Shown here: positions 53,110 to 64,000 of the stretch, piece after piece
How positions within the stretch are numbered: the stretch's first letter is position 1
Layout: every line of letters starts with the position of its first letter
Assembly: GCA_037176885.1 (NCBI GenBank)
Contig: JAWWNJ010000183.1
Coordinates: 186,001-250,000 of the forward strand
Direction of reading: 5' to 3'
Origin: Favolaschia claudopus
Taxonomy: Eukaryota > Basidiomycota > Agaricomycetes > Agaricales > Mycenaceae
Length of the DNA: 64,000 bases
Program-made: the position numbers and the translations under genes
Notes under the pieces: generated by a model
What the model was told of the DNA's origin: nothing
Seen by the model: only the letters and a program-made list of their open reading frames with translations
Databases searched by the model: none

Positions 53110-55826
53110 TCAAGGAAAAGAAATCAAGTCCTCGTTGTCCATATCGATATCATAAGCTGAAGCTAGCTGCGCCCTCATGTCAGCATCATGGTCTGCGTCG
53201 GCGGCCGCATCCGGTTCACCGTCTGAGGCGACATCGCCGTCATCTTCCTCGTTGTCGGTAGAGCCGTCTGCGTCCGCGTCATCAATGAATGACTCCATGC
53301 TGGCTGCATCTGAAAGATTGATGTCTTCGTCGTCGCTGTCCTTGCTGCCGATGCTGTCCCCCTCGCCTTCCTCATCCTCATTATCGGCGTCCGACGCCTT
53401 CTCCTCGAAATCAAGATCATACTCAGCGAAGACCTTATGACCGTATTTAGCGGTCAATTTCTGGTCGGACAGGGCGTGGTCGCCAGACGTCGCAAAGAAG
53501 TCGGTAGAGCCGGGGATGAAAGCAACGACGAGTTTCGCCTCCAGCTTGGCCCGAGCTTGGGCTGGGCGGTTGTTGAACCACTTGGGATCGTAGTACTGGA
53601 TGGGCATGCCTTTCGGTATCTGAGAGCGTGTCAACAAATGGTCCAGCAATATGTACATGTATGTTACTTACTTCGTGGAATTGGCCAGCATTGCGCTCAT
53701 TGAATGCGGGAATGATACGGGCAAGACGATGATTGGCAGCCCGAACGTTGCCGTCGTCATGAAGGTCTTGAACGATGAGAGCCTCCAGCGCCCGAACAAG
53801 CTGATCCGCGGCCTGAGAACGCTCAGGGCGTGCAAGGGCGCGGGATCCTTTAGGGGTGCTTTCGTCGTCAGATGTAGCCTTGGCGCTGAACATGAGCTTG
53901 ATTCTCTTGGGGATTGCTGAGTCGTTGAGGTACTTCTCACGTGAGGCATACAACTATTTAAGAGTTAGTATCAAGTCGTACGACACGATAATGGAAGCAT
54001 ACACGGCCGCGTGCTTGAGCAAACTTGTTTCGAATGGCGACAATCTCATTGCCACCAGGAGTGCGGATCTCCTTCTTCCACTTCTCGTAGAGGTGGTGGT
54101 GCACATAGTGGTCGTACAAGCGGATGATGAGGCCGGCATCGTTGATGTAGCTGGTGTTCAGGCGAAAGAAGTCATAGTGCGAGCTGCCGGCCAAAAAACG
54201 AAATGTGTCGACAGCACACATCCGCATTGCCATATTGTACATGGAGTAAGGGCTTTGAGTGAAGTCGACCGCCCATTCATTAATGCCGAGTTTACCCATG
54301 TAAGTTTTGACGTGGAGAAAGGCGTTCTCTTCGAGCTTGCAGTACGCCCGTAAAATTCGACTGTTGGAGCGAATGGCTTCGAAGACATCGACACCGAGCT
54401 TGAATGAGAAAGTCAACTCCCAGACGATAAGAAAATACTGATTTGATACATACCTTGACTTCGCTCGGCTTGATAACTTGACGTCCGTAGATACCTGCCC
54501 GTTTGAGTTCATTGACGGTTGCTCCTGCGAATCGTAGTTCGAATTGCCGGACGACTTCAGCTGAGGCTGACTGCGGGGCGACGGTCGAGTCTAAAGAGCC
54601 CGAGAGGAAACGAACATGATTTTGCAAGGCGACCTGGAGAACGTATCAGTCAATAGTAGCAAGACAAGAGGGAAAGATATACCTTGAAGGTCTGAGCGTC
54701 GTCATCGATATCGGTTTGAAGCATTTGGTGTTCGCTGATTCTCCTGGGAGGACTGGCCCTCGCTTCCTTCTGTTTCGCGCCAGTCTTGGACTTTGATTTG
54801 GGTGTCGCGGAAGGTCGCGCATCCTGCGGGCCACCGTTGGCACTCTTGCGTTTACTCCCGTCGCGAGGCTGACTCTTGGCTTGGCTTGAGGACGGCGGGG
54901 AATTCCGAGAGGAGCCAAGGGGGTTGTTGAGAGGGCGAGTGCCAGATCCAGAATCTGGAGAGGTCGGGGTACGACGTTGAGAGATCGGTGGGGCTCTGGG
55001 GGCAGGCGACGGAGTAGTGGGGTTTTTTGTGGCGCCAGTGGGTTTCGTTTTTGATTGCGCGTTGGATCGACGAGGGGTGGAATTTGAGGTAGACGGGAGG
55101 CCGCCAGCAGCGGCATCGACCCTGGATGCACTGTAAAAGAGGTGAGTTAAGGATATGAGTAAAGAATTGATAAACAAACCCTTCGAGTCGCTCAAGACGA
55201 GCGATGGTAGCCGCGACCTGCGAAGCGAGGGCTTCTTTCTCAGCGCGCGCAGCATCCCGTTGATGTGTGACAGCAAGAAAATCGTCCTCGACCGAAGCTT
55301 TGAATGCCGCCATCTCCATCTGCATCTGGTTATTATACTCCAGGCGCATGTTGTTGAGCATCGCAGCAAGCTCGTTGTTCGAAGCCGCCATGGCCGCGAG
55401 ATCGGAGGATTGCTCGGCGGCAGAATACATGTTCGGAGGGACGGAGCCGTCTGTGTAGCCGTATGCTGTGACGGAAGGGTCATGGTAGACGTTGGGGTCG
55501 ACGTAGACGTTGGGGTCGACCACATTTTGGTGCGTATGGGCAGCGTAATCGAGGGGATTGTTGGCATAGGCAGTCGGGTCAAGGAGGTAGCCGTCTGGAC
55601 CAACAGAATTGTCGGGATTACCGGTCGGGAGGCCAGAATTGTCGAGATAGCCACCCGAAGTGACCAGATTGTCGGTGTAACCACCCGAAGTGGCTGGATT
55701 GGGGAAGTAGCCACCTGGAGCAACGAAGTGGTCGTGGCCGGTGCCGGCGGAGTGGTGTACCAACCCATTCGCATCGTGATGACGGTTTTCGTTATCGACA
55801 GCGGAACGAGGTGAGTTGGGTGTCAT
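53110..55826 (-). CDS. CACTA accessory protein A (unknown function)
   Basis: Starts MTPNSPRSAVDNENRHHDAN at 55826. The N-terminus has short degenerate repeats rich in GGY-x-DN (GGYTDNLVTSGGYLDN), then a coiled coil (MRLEYNNQMQMEMAAFKAS). A basic Ser/Pro-rich stretch follows (PTGATKNPTTPSPAP, DGSKRKSANGG). A globular central part contains ELRFAGATVNELKRAGIYGR, ILRAYCKLEENAFLHVKTYM and NTSYINDAGLIIRLYDHYVH. After IPKGMPIQYYDPKWFNNRPA it ends in a long Asp/Glu-rich tail with stop at 53110. About five introns. This looks like the second conserved protein carried by mushroom CACTA elements, by position; I cannot name a domain. Likely nuclear and possibly DNA-binding or transposase-assisting. Confidence 0.65.
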
Positions 55827-56457
55827 GGTTCAGACGATAGTGTGGTGAGCGGGTCGACGAATGAGCAGAGCGAAGCGTTGACTGTGTAGAGTCAATGCAG
55901 CCAGTCGAAAGTTAGCCCTGCTTTTATAGATTTCACGAACAAAAGAGACTACATACCCATATGTTTCTGCTTGTTCGTCGTAGCCCATTCGGAACAAAGT
56001 GCGTGTTGCCTCTTGTTCGTCGCCAGTCGCTAATATATTCTTATTGTTCTTGAGACGGGGATATATCCGAGAGTCGGAGGCGCATCAAACGGGGATGTCA
56101 TGACGCAGCGCAATATCGGCGAAAGAATCTAGGTAGCGCCAACGCAAAGTTGACGAGTCAGCGAGCGCAAAGCTCGCTGCGCCCCACATGAAAGTGAGAC
56201 GAAAACCGGGTCCAGGTCGTTTGAGGGAGCGGAGGAGAGGAGCAGGCAAGGAGTGACTTGTCACGTTGTTACCATCATCACGCTGTGCTTCAAACGGCGA
56301 AGTCCCATTTCTTCACTTTCATTGGCTTTGCGCCAGTGGTTTCATTGGCTTTGCGCCAGTGCGTTCGACCCACCATTGGCTTTGCGCCAGTGCTCTTCAA
56401 GACCCTCTTCGTGATTTTGCCGCAAATTCAGCATCGATGGGATCCCCTTCGCTCACC
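55827..56457. promoter_or_regulatory. Divergent promoter inside the CACTA element, with triple repeat
   Basis: Between two divergent element genes. Three copies of ATTGGCTTTGCGCCAGTG lie at about 56321, 56344 and 56374, directly upstream of the plus-strand gene. The nearby CGCCAACGCAAAGTTG (about 56137) and GCGAGCGCAAAGCTCGC (about 56160) add inverted symmetry. Confidence 0.5.
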
Positions 56458-58613
56458 ATGAAACTTATGGACGCAAGTATGTATTCGCTCAAGTGTAAAT
56501 TAAATTCGAATATAATCTAACTGAAGGTAGACGCTTGGATAGTTAACGACGCCCCGGCTGTGGTCGAGGGCGTGGATCTTCTCAAGAATCGGGGAGATAT
56601 AGTTGGTGCATTGGATGGAAGGGTTGCGGCGTATCTTGTCGTTGAGCGGGCCTCGTACTTCGTCACAACAAACACAGACTACGTTCCCGATTTACCCCCC
56701 GTCAATTCTAAAATGCTTATGGTACGACGCGACATGCGCTACGGGCCCGACGATCCCGTTTTATGGCCACATCTGTACACGGACACCTTCTGCCATCTCG
56801 CCGCCATACCCAAGGCCCCTACCTCCTCGCTTGGTCAATCGGAACTCACCGTAATGTGGTGGAACCCAAACGAGGACGATTTTGTGTGTGCGGCATCGGG
56901 GTTGACCGTCACCAGAGGTTTGGGTAGACTATGTCTTCCCAGATACAATCAACTCTGGACTTTAGTTCGTGCACTCATCGCAGAATACGATCAATATACA
57001 CAATCTCTTCCTGCCGGCACTGCCCCTCCGCCCCTCCTCCCACAACTGGCTCAGACTCTGCGTCTGAGTTTAGAGCGCCTTCGAATTCCTACAACGTACA
57101 CTCGAATGCGACTTGGTGTGGTTTCTGTGCAACGCGAATATCTCGAACTCACGGGCTTGCTTCGGTATATGACAAGATACAAGCCTCGAATGGACGGTAC
57201 CAAAGACTGCACTGCGAACACTGCTTCTCCAGACCATTGCATAGGCTGCTTCACCGATAATCCCCGCATAGCTCAACTTTGTTGGCAAGCGTGCCTTCCC
57301 TTCTGGCTCATTCGTCCTCTCCGAGCTTTCGCAGACGAGAACATACTTCGCGTCGTGAAGCCATTTGCAGCATCTGACTTCTTGGAGATGGTTCCAGCCC
57401 CCAATTTCCCCCCACTTACCGCAGCAACGGATCGGCTTGAAGACCGCCTGCGCTTACTTCACAGCTGTACGCAGAGCACCCCGTGGTATCGCGATCCGTT
57501 CGCTGCTGACGGCTCGACCGTCGCTGTCGCCAGCACGTCCGGCGCTGGTCCTTCAGTCGGTGGGTCCTCTCAAGGCGGCCGGACAGCAACACCAAAACAC
57601 CGGGGCATTGGACACTCACCTTGTACGTGATGCTTCCTTTCTCATCCGTCGTTTTTTGACATTTATTTAAATTTACAGACGCTGCAGCCCGAGCACAAGC
57701 CAAAGAAGCCAAAGCTGCCCAGGGACCGAACCCCGCCGCCAAGACTGCCCGCGACAAATTTCAAATGCTGGATCGTCCGGAAATGGCAGCAACAATCAAC
57801 GCTTGGACGAACGCGCTAGCGGCCATCGATAGAAGTAAACCCCCCGCGTGCGGTGTCGACCTCCCACAACGATACGTTCTTCCTGAGCCTGCTCTCCTCG
57901 CCTCCCCCGACGACGAATCTCGCCGCCGGATGTACTATCACCACTACATGATGCTGCGTGACGGTCTTCTGTTTCGCCTCACATATCGCAGTGCACCTGT
58001 CGCCCTGCTTACTACCCAGGAGTGGCGTGATGTACTCCAAGGCAAGCTTGTCAAGCAAGGCATGTCTGGCAGCCGCGCTCGATCCCGTAGCGCGACAATA
58101 GAAGATTTGCTGCGACCCGCCTTTGAAGCCTGCGGCATCAATGTCTTCGAGGAATTCCCAGTTCCCCTGGAACGTGTCCCCGCTATGCGCATATACACTG
58201 CCAAGGAACTTTCGTGGGAGCTTGCGGAGATCAACTTTCGATACGAGTTCTTGTCGTTGGATGCGCGCGCCTCAAGAATGAATCGACCCGACGAGTGTTG
58301 TCGGTGCTTCGCAGGTGAAGGATTGATACCGGTGGATTTCCGTGAGAGCCAGCGGGGACTCGGTTCGCTGGACCCACAAGAACGTTTGCCCTATCTTCTT
58401 GGCATGGCTAGCCTCATGTGCGCCTGGTCCGTCCCTTGCAATCGTCCTCCAGAAATTGACGGCGCAAAATCACGCCCCACCATCGAATGGGATGGACACT
58501 CAATCAGGCAATTGGAGCGCAAGATCACCTCTTACTATACGCGCAGCTTCTACGAGATGTTCGGGCGAGCGGCAGTCATCCCTATGCGTCTGGAACATGA
58601 GATAGGATCATAG
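56458..58613 (+). CDS. CACTA accessory protein B (unknown function)
   Basis: The best start is ATG 56458 (MKLMDA), joined by a short intron to VDAWIVNDAPAVVEGVDLLK, but the phase of that join is uncertain. The long middle exon contains MLMVRRDMRYGPDDPVLWPH, LTVMWWNPNEDDFVCAASGL and a possible zinc-binding cluster CTANTASPDHCIGCF. A second intron (about 57625-57678) leads to a region with RRRMYYHHYMMLRDGLLFRL and ELAEINFRYEFLSLDARA, a second Cys group DECCRCFAG and a C-terminus ending AVIPMRLEHEIGS. I do not recognise the family. Its fixed place between transposon ends suggests a transposition-related role; alternatively it is captured host sequence. Confidence 0.55.
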
Positions 58614-59157
58614 GTTCTTGTTATTTAGATTTCGACTCACAATTCACTTGCTAAACAAATATCTCATTGTATTAACCAGTATATATTCTGTACATTTATT
58701 CAAACTATCCTTTAATACGATGAATACGATGAACATGAGTCTTCTCTTGTAATGTGCCAGACACCGTGACCGCCAGCGCTAAAGGACTACAAGTCCCGTT
58801 TAGGCGCCTATTGACAACTCACAACTTGAAGTCGAAAATATTCAACACAATTCTGCTCTTGTTTCGGGCTCGAACTTCTCTGACATAGCATCGTTCTCTT
58901 ACATTCTGTATCCTTCATATTTCTCCCTCAATCGTCCCTAGCCATCGACGGGCTTAAGCCTCGAAAGGCTGATTGACTTCGAAACCTAACAACGTCAAAC
59001 AACTTCCCTCTTCATCGTCGCCAACTTTGCGTTGGTGCTCATTCGACTTTGAGTCGGATGTTCAGGCAACTTTGCGTTGTCTGTGATCATATTCGACAAC
59101 TATTCTTAAATCTACCAATCTACCACGCTGCTTTCCTCTCCCAACTCCTACCCCACC
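58614..59157. other. Convergent spacer in the CACTA element
   Basis: Between the 3' ends of accessory gene B and the transposase. Contains CAACTTTGCGTTG twice (about 59022 and 59067), the reverse of a motif seen at 56137. No gene seen. Confidence 0.4.
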
Positions 59158-62100
59158 TCAATCGCGACCTCGATGCAAAGAATCCACCAACACAGTCACC
59201 GCCTGGTCAATACCAAATGTTCCAGCTGGGCGCGGAAGATACGGTACATGCGAGATGATATGGGACATCTCAATCACCAGCTGAAGGTGGCGGAAACGCG
59301 GTTGGGAGTAACACACAAAGCATTGGAAGCGCGGACGGGTGCCATACGGTGTTTTACCGATGTCGACTGGGACCAAACCAACGTGGGGTTCCACAATCAC
59401 GAAGATTTTCCGTTGTCCTTGGAGTGATTGGGACCATACATCGCGAATGAACCCAAAATCTTTATAGCCGGTTGCAGGATGGCGAAAAGATATAGAGCTG
59501 TTGCCGGGGTGATTTGTGAAGGTGGAGAATAGCCGTGTTTTGTGCTCGAAGTGCGTGAGTTTTACAGCCCGGGTTGGATAGACTTGAACCCCAGCATCTA
59601 GAAGCTCGTAGGTTTGCTGTGATTTGTGAATGTACGGTGGTGAGTAGGCCCAATTCCAATGATTTAGAAGCAGATTATATGTTGATGCGTCAAGCAGGGG
59701 GCCCGAGCCATTGTAGGCAGCGTCTTTCCCAGCTGAGAGCGCTTCAAACGTATCGGGATTTGCGGCGACTCTGTCACGACCATTCAAGATTTGCATGGCC
59801 TCAACAATAGGTGATTTTGAATCGCCCGTTTGGAGACTATCACTTATCGCTGCGCGCAGCCTTCCACGTCGGCATATTTGGCGCAACATTGTCAAGTCAA
59901 GTTCCCCTGTCGTGCGTGAGTTGTCGTTTGCAAGAACGTCACATTTTTGACTTACACATGTGGTTGTTCGTTTTAATTTTCTGTAGACTTCCATTATGTC
60001 GCTCATACAGCATCTCGGACAGCTTCGAGAGTGGTCCCCACCATTTCATCTGCTCGCCGGCATGCATGGCATAGTGATGATTGGGTCGCGTTGTGAGACC
60101 GGGGAATAGGGATTTCGAGGACTGGAGATAGTTGATATACAACTCGTGGAATGTATCGGCCTCGGATGGGCTGGTGGTGTACGAACAAACTATATTCGTG
60201 CAGCCCACAAAATCATGCAAGTTGTCCAGCAATCTGATCTCTCGTTTTGATGCGGAAGAAGTGGACCAGAGCTCGGGGATGATCAACGGGAAAAATATGG
60301 TGAATAGTACCAGCCAATTGTCAGCCTTGAGTTTTCCGTGCACCTTGTCCCCCAAGTTCACTGGCGGACGGTCGATCCAAGCTGGAATCACGACGGCTGC
60401 CAACGCTGCGTGGATAAATGCCATGGCATCGGCGTCAAATACGACTCGCTCTGGCCTCTCCTTTTCGTAAACATCGTCCTCATCTTCCTCTTCCTCTTCA
60501 TCTTCTCCATCCCCGTTGTCTACCTCGGTTGCGGTGTGACCCTCAGCATCGTTGTCTCTGACTACAAAAGATGCACGGCGTCCAAGCGATGATTCTGCTC
60601 CATCGTGGTGCATGAAGCTGTCTCGGTGGAGGTCTTGAAGTTCATCCTCGAGGGTGCCCATGTCGACATCCATCATTTCTAAATCCGAATCAGAGTCGGA
60701 CGAGGATGTGGTGTCGATATTCGTTGCTTCACCGCCCTTCGTGTCTGACCCAATCCCCCACTTAAGGCGACAATGGTGTTGAGCGACACCTTGCAGCCAA
60801 TTATGCATCATGCCCAGAACTGTGTGCTTGACGGGGTCGCGGTAGGTTAGTTTGTTCAGGGATGACCAGCGGCACCCGTGAGTCTTGAATATGTCTTCAC
60901 GTGCGGCCGCCGTCTTCGCAACCAGCCAGGATTTCGCCCGAACGAGGACTTCCGATCCAACTCGAGGCTCAAAGTTGTGGAAATCGAGACGATCGATTTC
61001 AGCGTACTGGAGTTTGCAAAAAGAACAAAAATTTCGGGAAGTATGCCCCGCACAGCCGAGGAGTTTCTTGAGTGCTAGAATGTCGCCGATTGCTGCGATG
61101 ATCGCAGCTCGGTAGAAGTCGCCGTTCGGGTGATTGTACGTCGGGATGGTTTTTCCCTGCCACATTGCTTGGAATTGGTCCACAACTGGGTCAGCAAGTG
61201 CCGTCATCGTGGTCACCGTTGGCTCTTTGGGTGGAGGTGTAATACCGACGAAGTATGTGTTGCCCTCTAGATGCCACATCTCGTAAGGGAGATTAAGACA
61301 AACGGCAATAAGCGCCCCACAAGATGCCGTCTTCCCAGCAATCTTGTTCATGAAGGGATTAAACCAGTCCACGTAGATGGTAAATACAAGATTGTTGGGC
61401 TGGGAAGTGTACGTTCCCAAGCTCTGCCATGCTGGGCTATCCCAAATGGACGACATCTTGTCTCGATTGGGCTGGTGGAGGTGGGATTTGCGGAGAAGGT
61501 CTTCCATCCCTGGTCGTGAAAGGAAGTGGATCAACCAACTCTCAAAATTCTGTGTGGAATAAAGGCGACATGGAACAATCTTGGGACCCGCACGAGTCTG
61601 CCGTTCTACCCAAAGCGGAGTGTTACATGGTCTCGAGCCGCCTGTAGCTCGAGCAAGGCAAGTCTGTGGCAGGGACTCCAGGGAATATGCTCGAAAACAC
61701 TTTGGGCAGCAAATAGATCGGTCGATGGTGGGCTCGATAGAAAGTCGCTTTACGGCGGTGCGTACTTCTTCTGGTATTTTATAATCTGTATCTGATACCA
61801 TGGTTATCACTTTGTTTAGGACCTTCAGAACCCGGTTGCTCGCATCTCGGCTTAGAGTGCATACGAGATGCAGCCACACCACAAGCGTGCATACGAGAAA
61901 CACTACTCGACGGCGGGCGGCAGTGAGACCTGAAATATCATAATCAGTACCACGTAAGCGGCGGACGGAACACAGTTTACCGATGGTGGACCCCTCCTGG
62001 CTTTGTTCGTCGCCCACGACTCTCAAAGCCGTGGGTGTCAATGGTTTTGAATCTGCGGCCTTCGGTCTTTCTTGGACAACATTGTGAGCCTGATAACATT

Positions 62101-62341
62101 TAGTTTATACTCATGAAGCCTCAAATATTCTTCAGAATCTCACCGGCGGCAGAGCTGGTAGAAGTTGAGCTTCGACAAGCTCCGTATCCCGTTTACGATG
62201 TTTTGGTATCGTAGTCTTGTGGACCCATTTTCCTTTCTTGACTAATCCATCCTTTGTTTCCCAGGTTTGTGCCCCGCAATCATGGGAACGACAATGACAC
62301 AATCTGTAGTCCTTCTTGCCTTCTGGATGTTCTTCTTGCAT
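59158..62341 (-). CDS. Tnp2-type transposase of the CACTA element
   Basis: DDE-type transposase that cuts and re-inserts the element. It starts MQEEHPEGKKDYRLCHCRSH (62341), an N-terminal Cys/His cluster (CHCRSHDC, then VHKTTIPKH) typical of mushroom Tnp2-like proteins. After an intron come a Cys cluster (CCPKCFRAYS), SPAWQSLGTY, the catalytic-core segment FTIYVDWFNPFMNKIAGK (first Asp), LNLPYEMWHLEGNTYFVGIT, GDILALKKLLGCAGHTSRNF with CSFC, and LTYRDPVKHTVLGMMHNWLQ with GVAQHHCRLKW. An acidic stretch (DGEDEEEEEDEDD) divides this from the C-terminal half, which ends QAVTVLVDSLHRGRD with stop at 59158. About four introns. Frame appears intact throughout. Confidence 0.85.
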
Positions 62342-62748
62342 GTAGTTTGGTGGGAAGGAGAGGGAGGCAAGCTTACGCGCCGACCTCTGCTTTAGAAAGA
62401 ACAATAAGGATGATGGAATCAATTTTAGATTAGATACAGGACGGTTGATAAAGCAATAACAAGTATTTAGTTTTTGTCCCGGCTATGCTCAAATGACTTA
62501 TCAGGCCTTAGGCCTTATACCTACATAGTGGGACAAATGATTTATTTTTCCTTTGCTAAGGGACTTCGGCGGTCGCTATGTGACTTTGTGACTTCCCGAA
62601 GCCAAGCGGCGCGGACTTAGCAAGATGACAGTTCAAATGACAACTCGGCCAACAAATGACAGTGTCGTCCGAAATCGCAAATGACAAGTGATTGCCCGCC
62701 GTGTAACTTTACCGAAGTTTTGGACCGATCAAATCTAATCAATTCGAT

Positions 62749-63517
62749 TCACGCTTTGGGTTTTGGGTCGTACTGGCAGTACCTAAAGATGTACGTGCCC
62801 CAGTCCTGCTCCTTGCCATCCTTCACCCACTTCACACCATCCGCGTAGTCGTCCAAATTCACCTCCAGCCTCCCAATTTCCTTGAATCCCGCCTTCTGGA
62901 AAACCGGAAACCCTGCCATGCTCGAATGCACCCAAGCAGAACACTGATGCTCGTCGCACATGTCCGTCCCGAACTTCAAAAGCGCCTTGCCTACACCTTT
63001 ACCCTGCTCGGCCGGATCGACGGAGATGCCAAAGATGTACATGTTCTTCTGGCCGTATTGGTTGAGCTTGAGCTGCCACTCGTTCATCGAATCGGCGCCG
63101 ATTTTTTTGAGCACGTCGACGGGTTTGTGGTTCTCGGGAAGGGGTTGTGGTTGAGAGCTCGCTGCTCGCGGATCTTCCTGACCTTCAGCCTGAACATCGA
63201 CAACTCAGGATGAAAAAATGGATTTTTGGGGTATGACATACGAGCGCAGGTTTCGAGCCATCGAAGTTCCATTTCCCCCAAGCACACATTCCGAGAATCT
63301 TCCCCGACTCATCGTCCACCGCCTTGACAATCGCAGCCTTTTCTGGGAGATCGATGAAGTCCGCCCACCAGTCGTTGCTCATTTCGACTGTCCCCATCGG
63401 AAGGCCATCGGCTTGCGCTTTCAGGAGGGTATGAGAGTCGGTGGTGAAGGCTGCGGTGGATATCTCTGAGAAGCGGGGGATATCCTCTTTCACTGCGGGG
63501 AGGATGCTGAAGGGCAT
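62749..63517 (-). CDS. GNAT-family N-acetyltransferase
   Basis: Predicted acetyl-CoA-dependent acetyltransferase of about 220 residues in two exons. Start at 63517, MPFSILPAVKEDIPRFSEIS. Exon 1 ends MCAWGKWNFDGSKPAL; the intron (GTATGTCATACC... to ...GATGTTCAG) joins AEGQEDPRAASSQPQ. Motif A, which binds the acetyl-CoA pyrophosphate, is YIFGISVDPAEQGKGVGKAL (Q/R-x-x-G-x-G as QGKGVG). It is followed by HSSMAGFPVFQKAGFKEIG. The C-terminus is YIFRYCQYDPKPKA with stop at 62749. It resembles fungal GNATs of the small-molecule type. The CACTA element lies only 43 bases beyond its stop, so its 3' UTR is probably formed from transposon sequence. Confidence 0.88.
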
Positions 63518-63759
63518 GGTGGTTTCTGGTGAGTCTCGGGCCCGCATTGAATCAATGATCGACTGGTGCAGCTGAGTCAAACTCAATTCGTCAAATCACG
63601 GAAAATCAATGCATGCCGAACGACGAGTCCGAGTCGAGAAGGTATGCCTACCGTACGAAGTGATGGATTTTCACTCAAATGCGAATTAGGTTCGTGGAAA
63701 TCATGAATGTATTTTGTGAAGTAAATTTAAAGGACGTCAAGAATAACACGCTGCTCCGA

Positions 63760-64000
63760 TTAACTACCCGGTGTCTCGCTCATGACCGAAGCCATGATAC
63801 GTCCCAGATGAATCTCCATCCCTTGCTTGGCGAGCTGGTGGAATATCCGTTTATCCTCGTCGCCCGGAAGCGCAGGAGGAGTAGTATCATGATAGTGTAC
63901 GTGGTAAGGGGATGCCTGTAAGTCGAGCTCGAAAGACTTCAACAGCCCAGCGCGTTGGGTCAACAGTGCTGTGAGGGTCGTATACCACGCTGGTTGGGGC
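63760..64000 (-). CDS. F-box protein J, C-terminal part only (runs off the right edge)
   Basis: The last 79 residues of another local-type F-box protein: PAWYTTLTALLTQRAGLLKS, then DEDKRIFHQLAKQGMEIHLG (the conserved end motif), RIMASVMSETPGS and stop at 63760. The F-box itself would be beyond 64000. Recognised by close similarity of this end to F-box F and I. Confidence 0.75.
   Translation of the reverse strand, partial: PQPAWYTTLTALLTQRAGLLKSFELDLQASPYHVHYHDTTPPALPGDEDKRIFHQLAKQGMEIHLGRIMASVMSETPGS

Larger units (their letters stand above)
52890..62703. mobile_element. CACTA-superfamily (Tnp2-type) DNA transposon, 9.8 kb
   Basis: Terminal inverted repeats begin CACGGCGGGCAATC on both ends, flanked by the 3-bp duplication TAA (52887-52889 and 62704-62706), as CACTA elements make. 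If the ends are set one base inward, a 5-bp duplication GTAAC can also be read. Subterminal repeats TGTCATTTG occur four times within 52900-52985 and in reverse orientation at 62625-62690. Cargo: an accessory gene (53110-55826, minus), a second accessory gene (56458-58613, plus) and the Tnp2 transposase (59158-62341, minus). It lies between the 3' ends of the PUF and GNAT genes and damages neither coding region. All three genes look open, so it may be autonomous. Confidence 0.9.

Noticed and set aside
52890..62703. Alternative reading of the CACTA element as having a 5-bp duplication GTAAC
   Set aside because: The Tnp2 transposase and the CAC start of the TIR favour the 3-bp TAA reading, though one-base ambiguity in the end remains.

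Overview
The window is nuclear DNA of a filamentous basidiomycete, most likely an agaric-type mushroom (Agaricomycetes). Genes are compact and broken by many introns of about 50-60 bases with GT...AG ends. Two transposase families common in mushroom genomes are present (KDZ and Tnp2/CACTA), and one large lineage-specific F-box family dominates. The genus cannot be told from sequence alone.

Layout. 1-5060 holds ordinary genes: a cPLA2/lysophospholipase-like enzyme running off the left edge, a ChaC-type gamma-glutamylcyclotransferase and a small secreted peptide. 5535-11819 is a run of three F-box genes; the first is hit by a 1.7-kb inverted-repeat element. 11717-15496 is an ArAE/FUSC-type membrane protein that lost its N-terminus at the junction with an F-box gene. 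16894-21786 holds an O-methyltransferase, an F-box gene and a short-chain dehydrogenase. 22260-45556 is the accessory core: F-box genes and fragments, two cytochrome P450 fragments and several mobile elements. The largest is an 11.86-kb KDZ transposon (27005-38859) with about 165-bp terminal inverted repeats and a perfect 8-bp target duplication. 47926-52069 is a PUF RNA-binding protein. 52890-62703 is a 9.8-kb CACTA-type transposon with three genes. The window ends with a GNAT acetyltransferase and the 3' end of another F-box gene.

How it fits together. At least ten F-box paralogues or fragments share one plan: N-terminal coiled coil, F-box, leucine-rich region, and a short C-terminal GM-x-[IV]-D-[LI] motif. 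Three of them are interrupted by mobile DNA. One (25424-40386) contains a solo LTR, a hAT-type MITE, the whole KDZ element and a further unclassified block, yet the frame reads through all three precisely defined insertion sites once each element and one target copy are discounted. Segmental duplication has copied an F-box / P450-fragment / F-box unit.

The most notable structural signal is a short palindromic motif (CGGAGGC/GCCTCCG, often as CGGAGGCCTCCG) scattered through exons, introns and spacers of the KDZ element. The 22.6-24.1 kb element (CTTAAGC), the hAT MITE (GGCTTTGGC) and the CACTA element (TGTCATTTG) each carry their own repeated motif near their ends. No tRNA, rRNA or CRISPR was seen. 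Intron boundaries are by eye and not verified.
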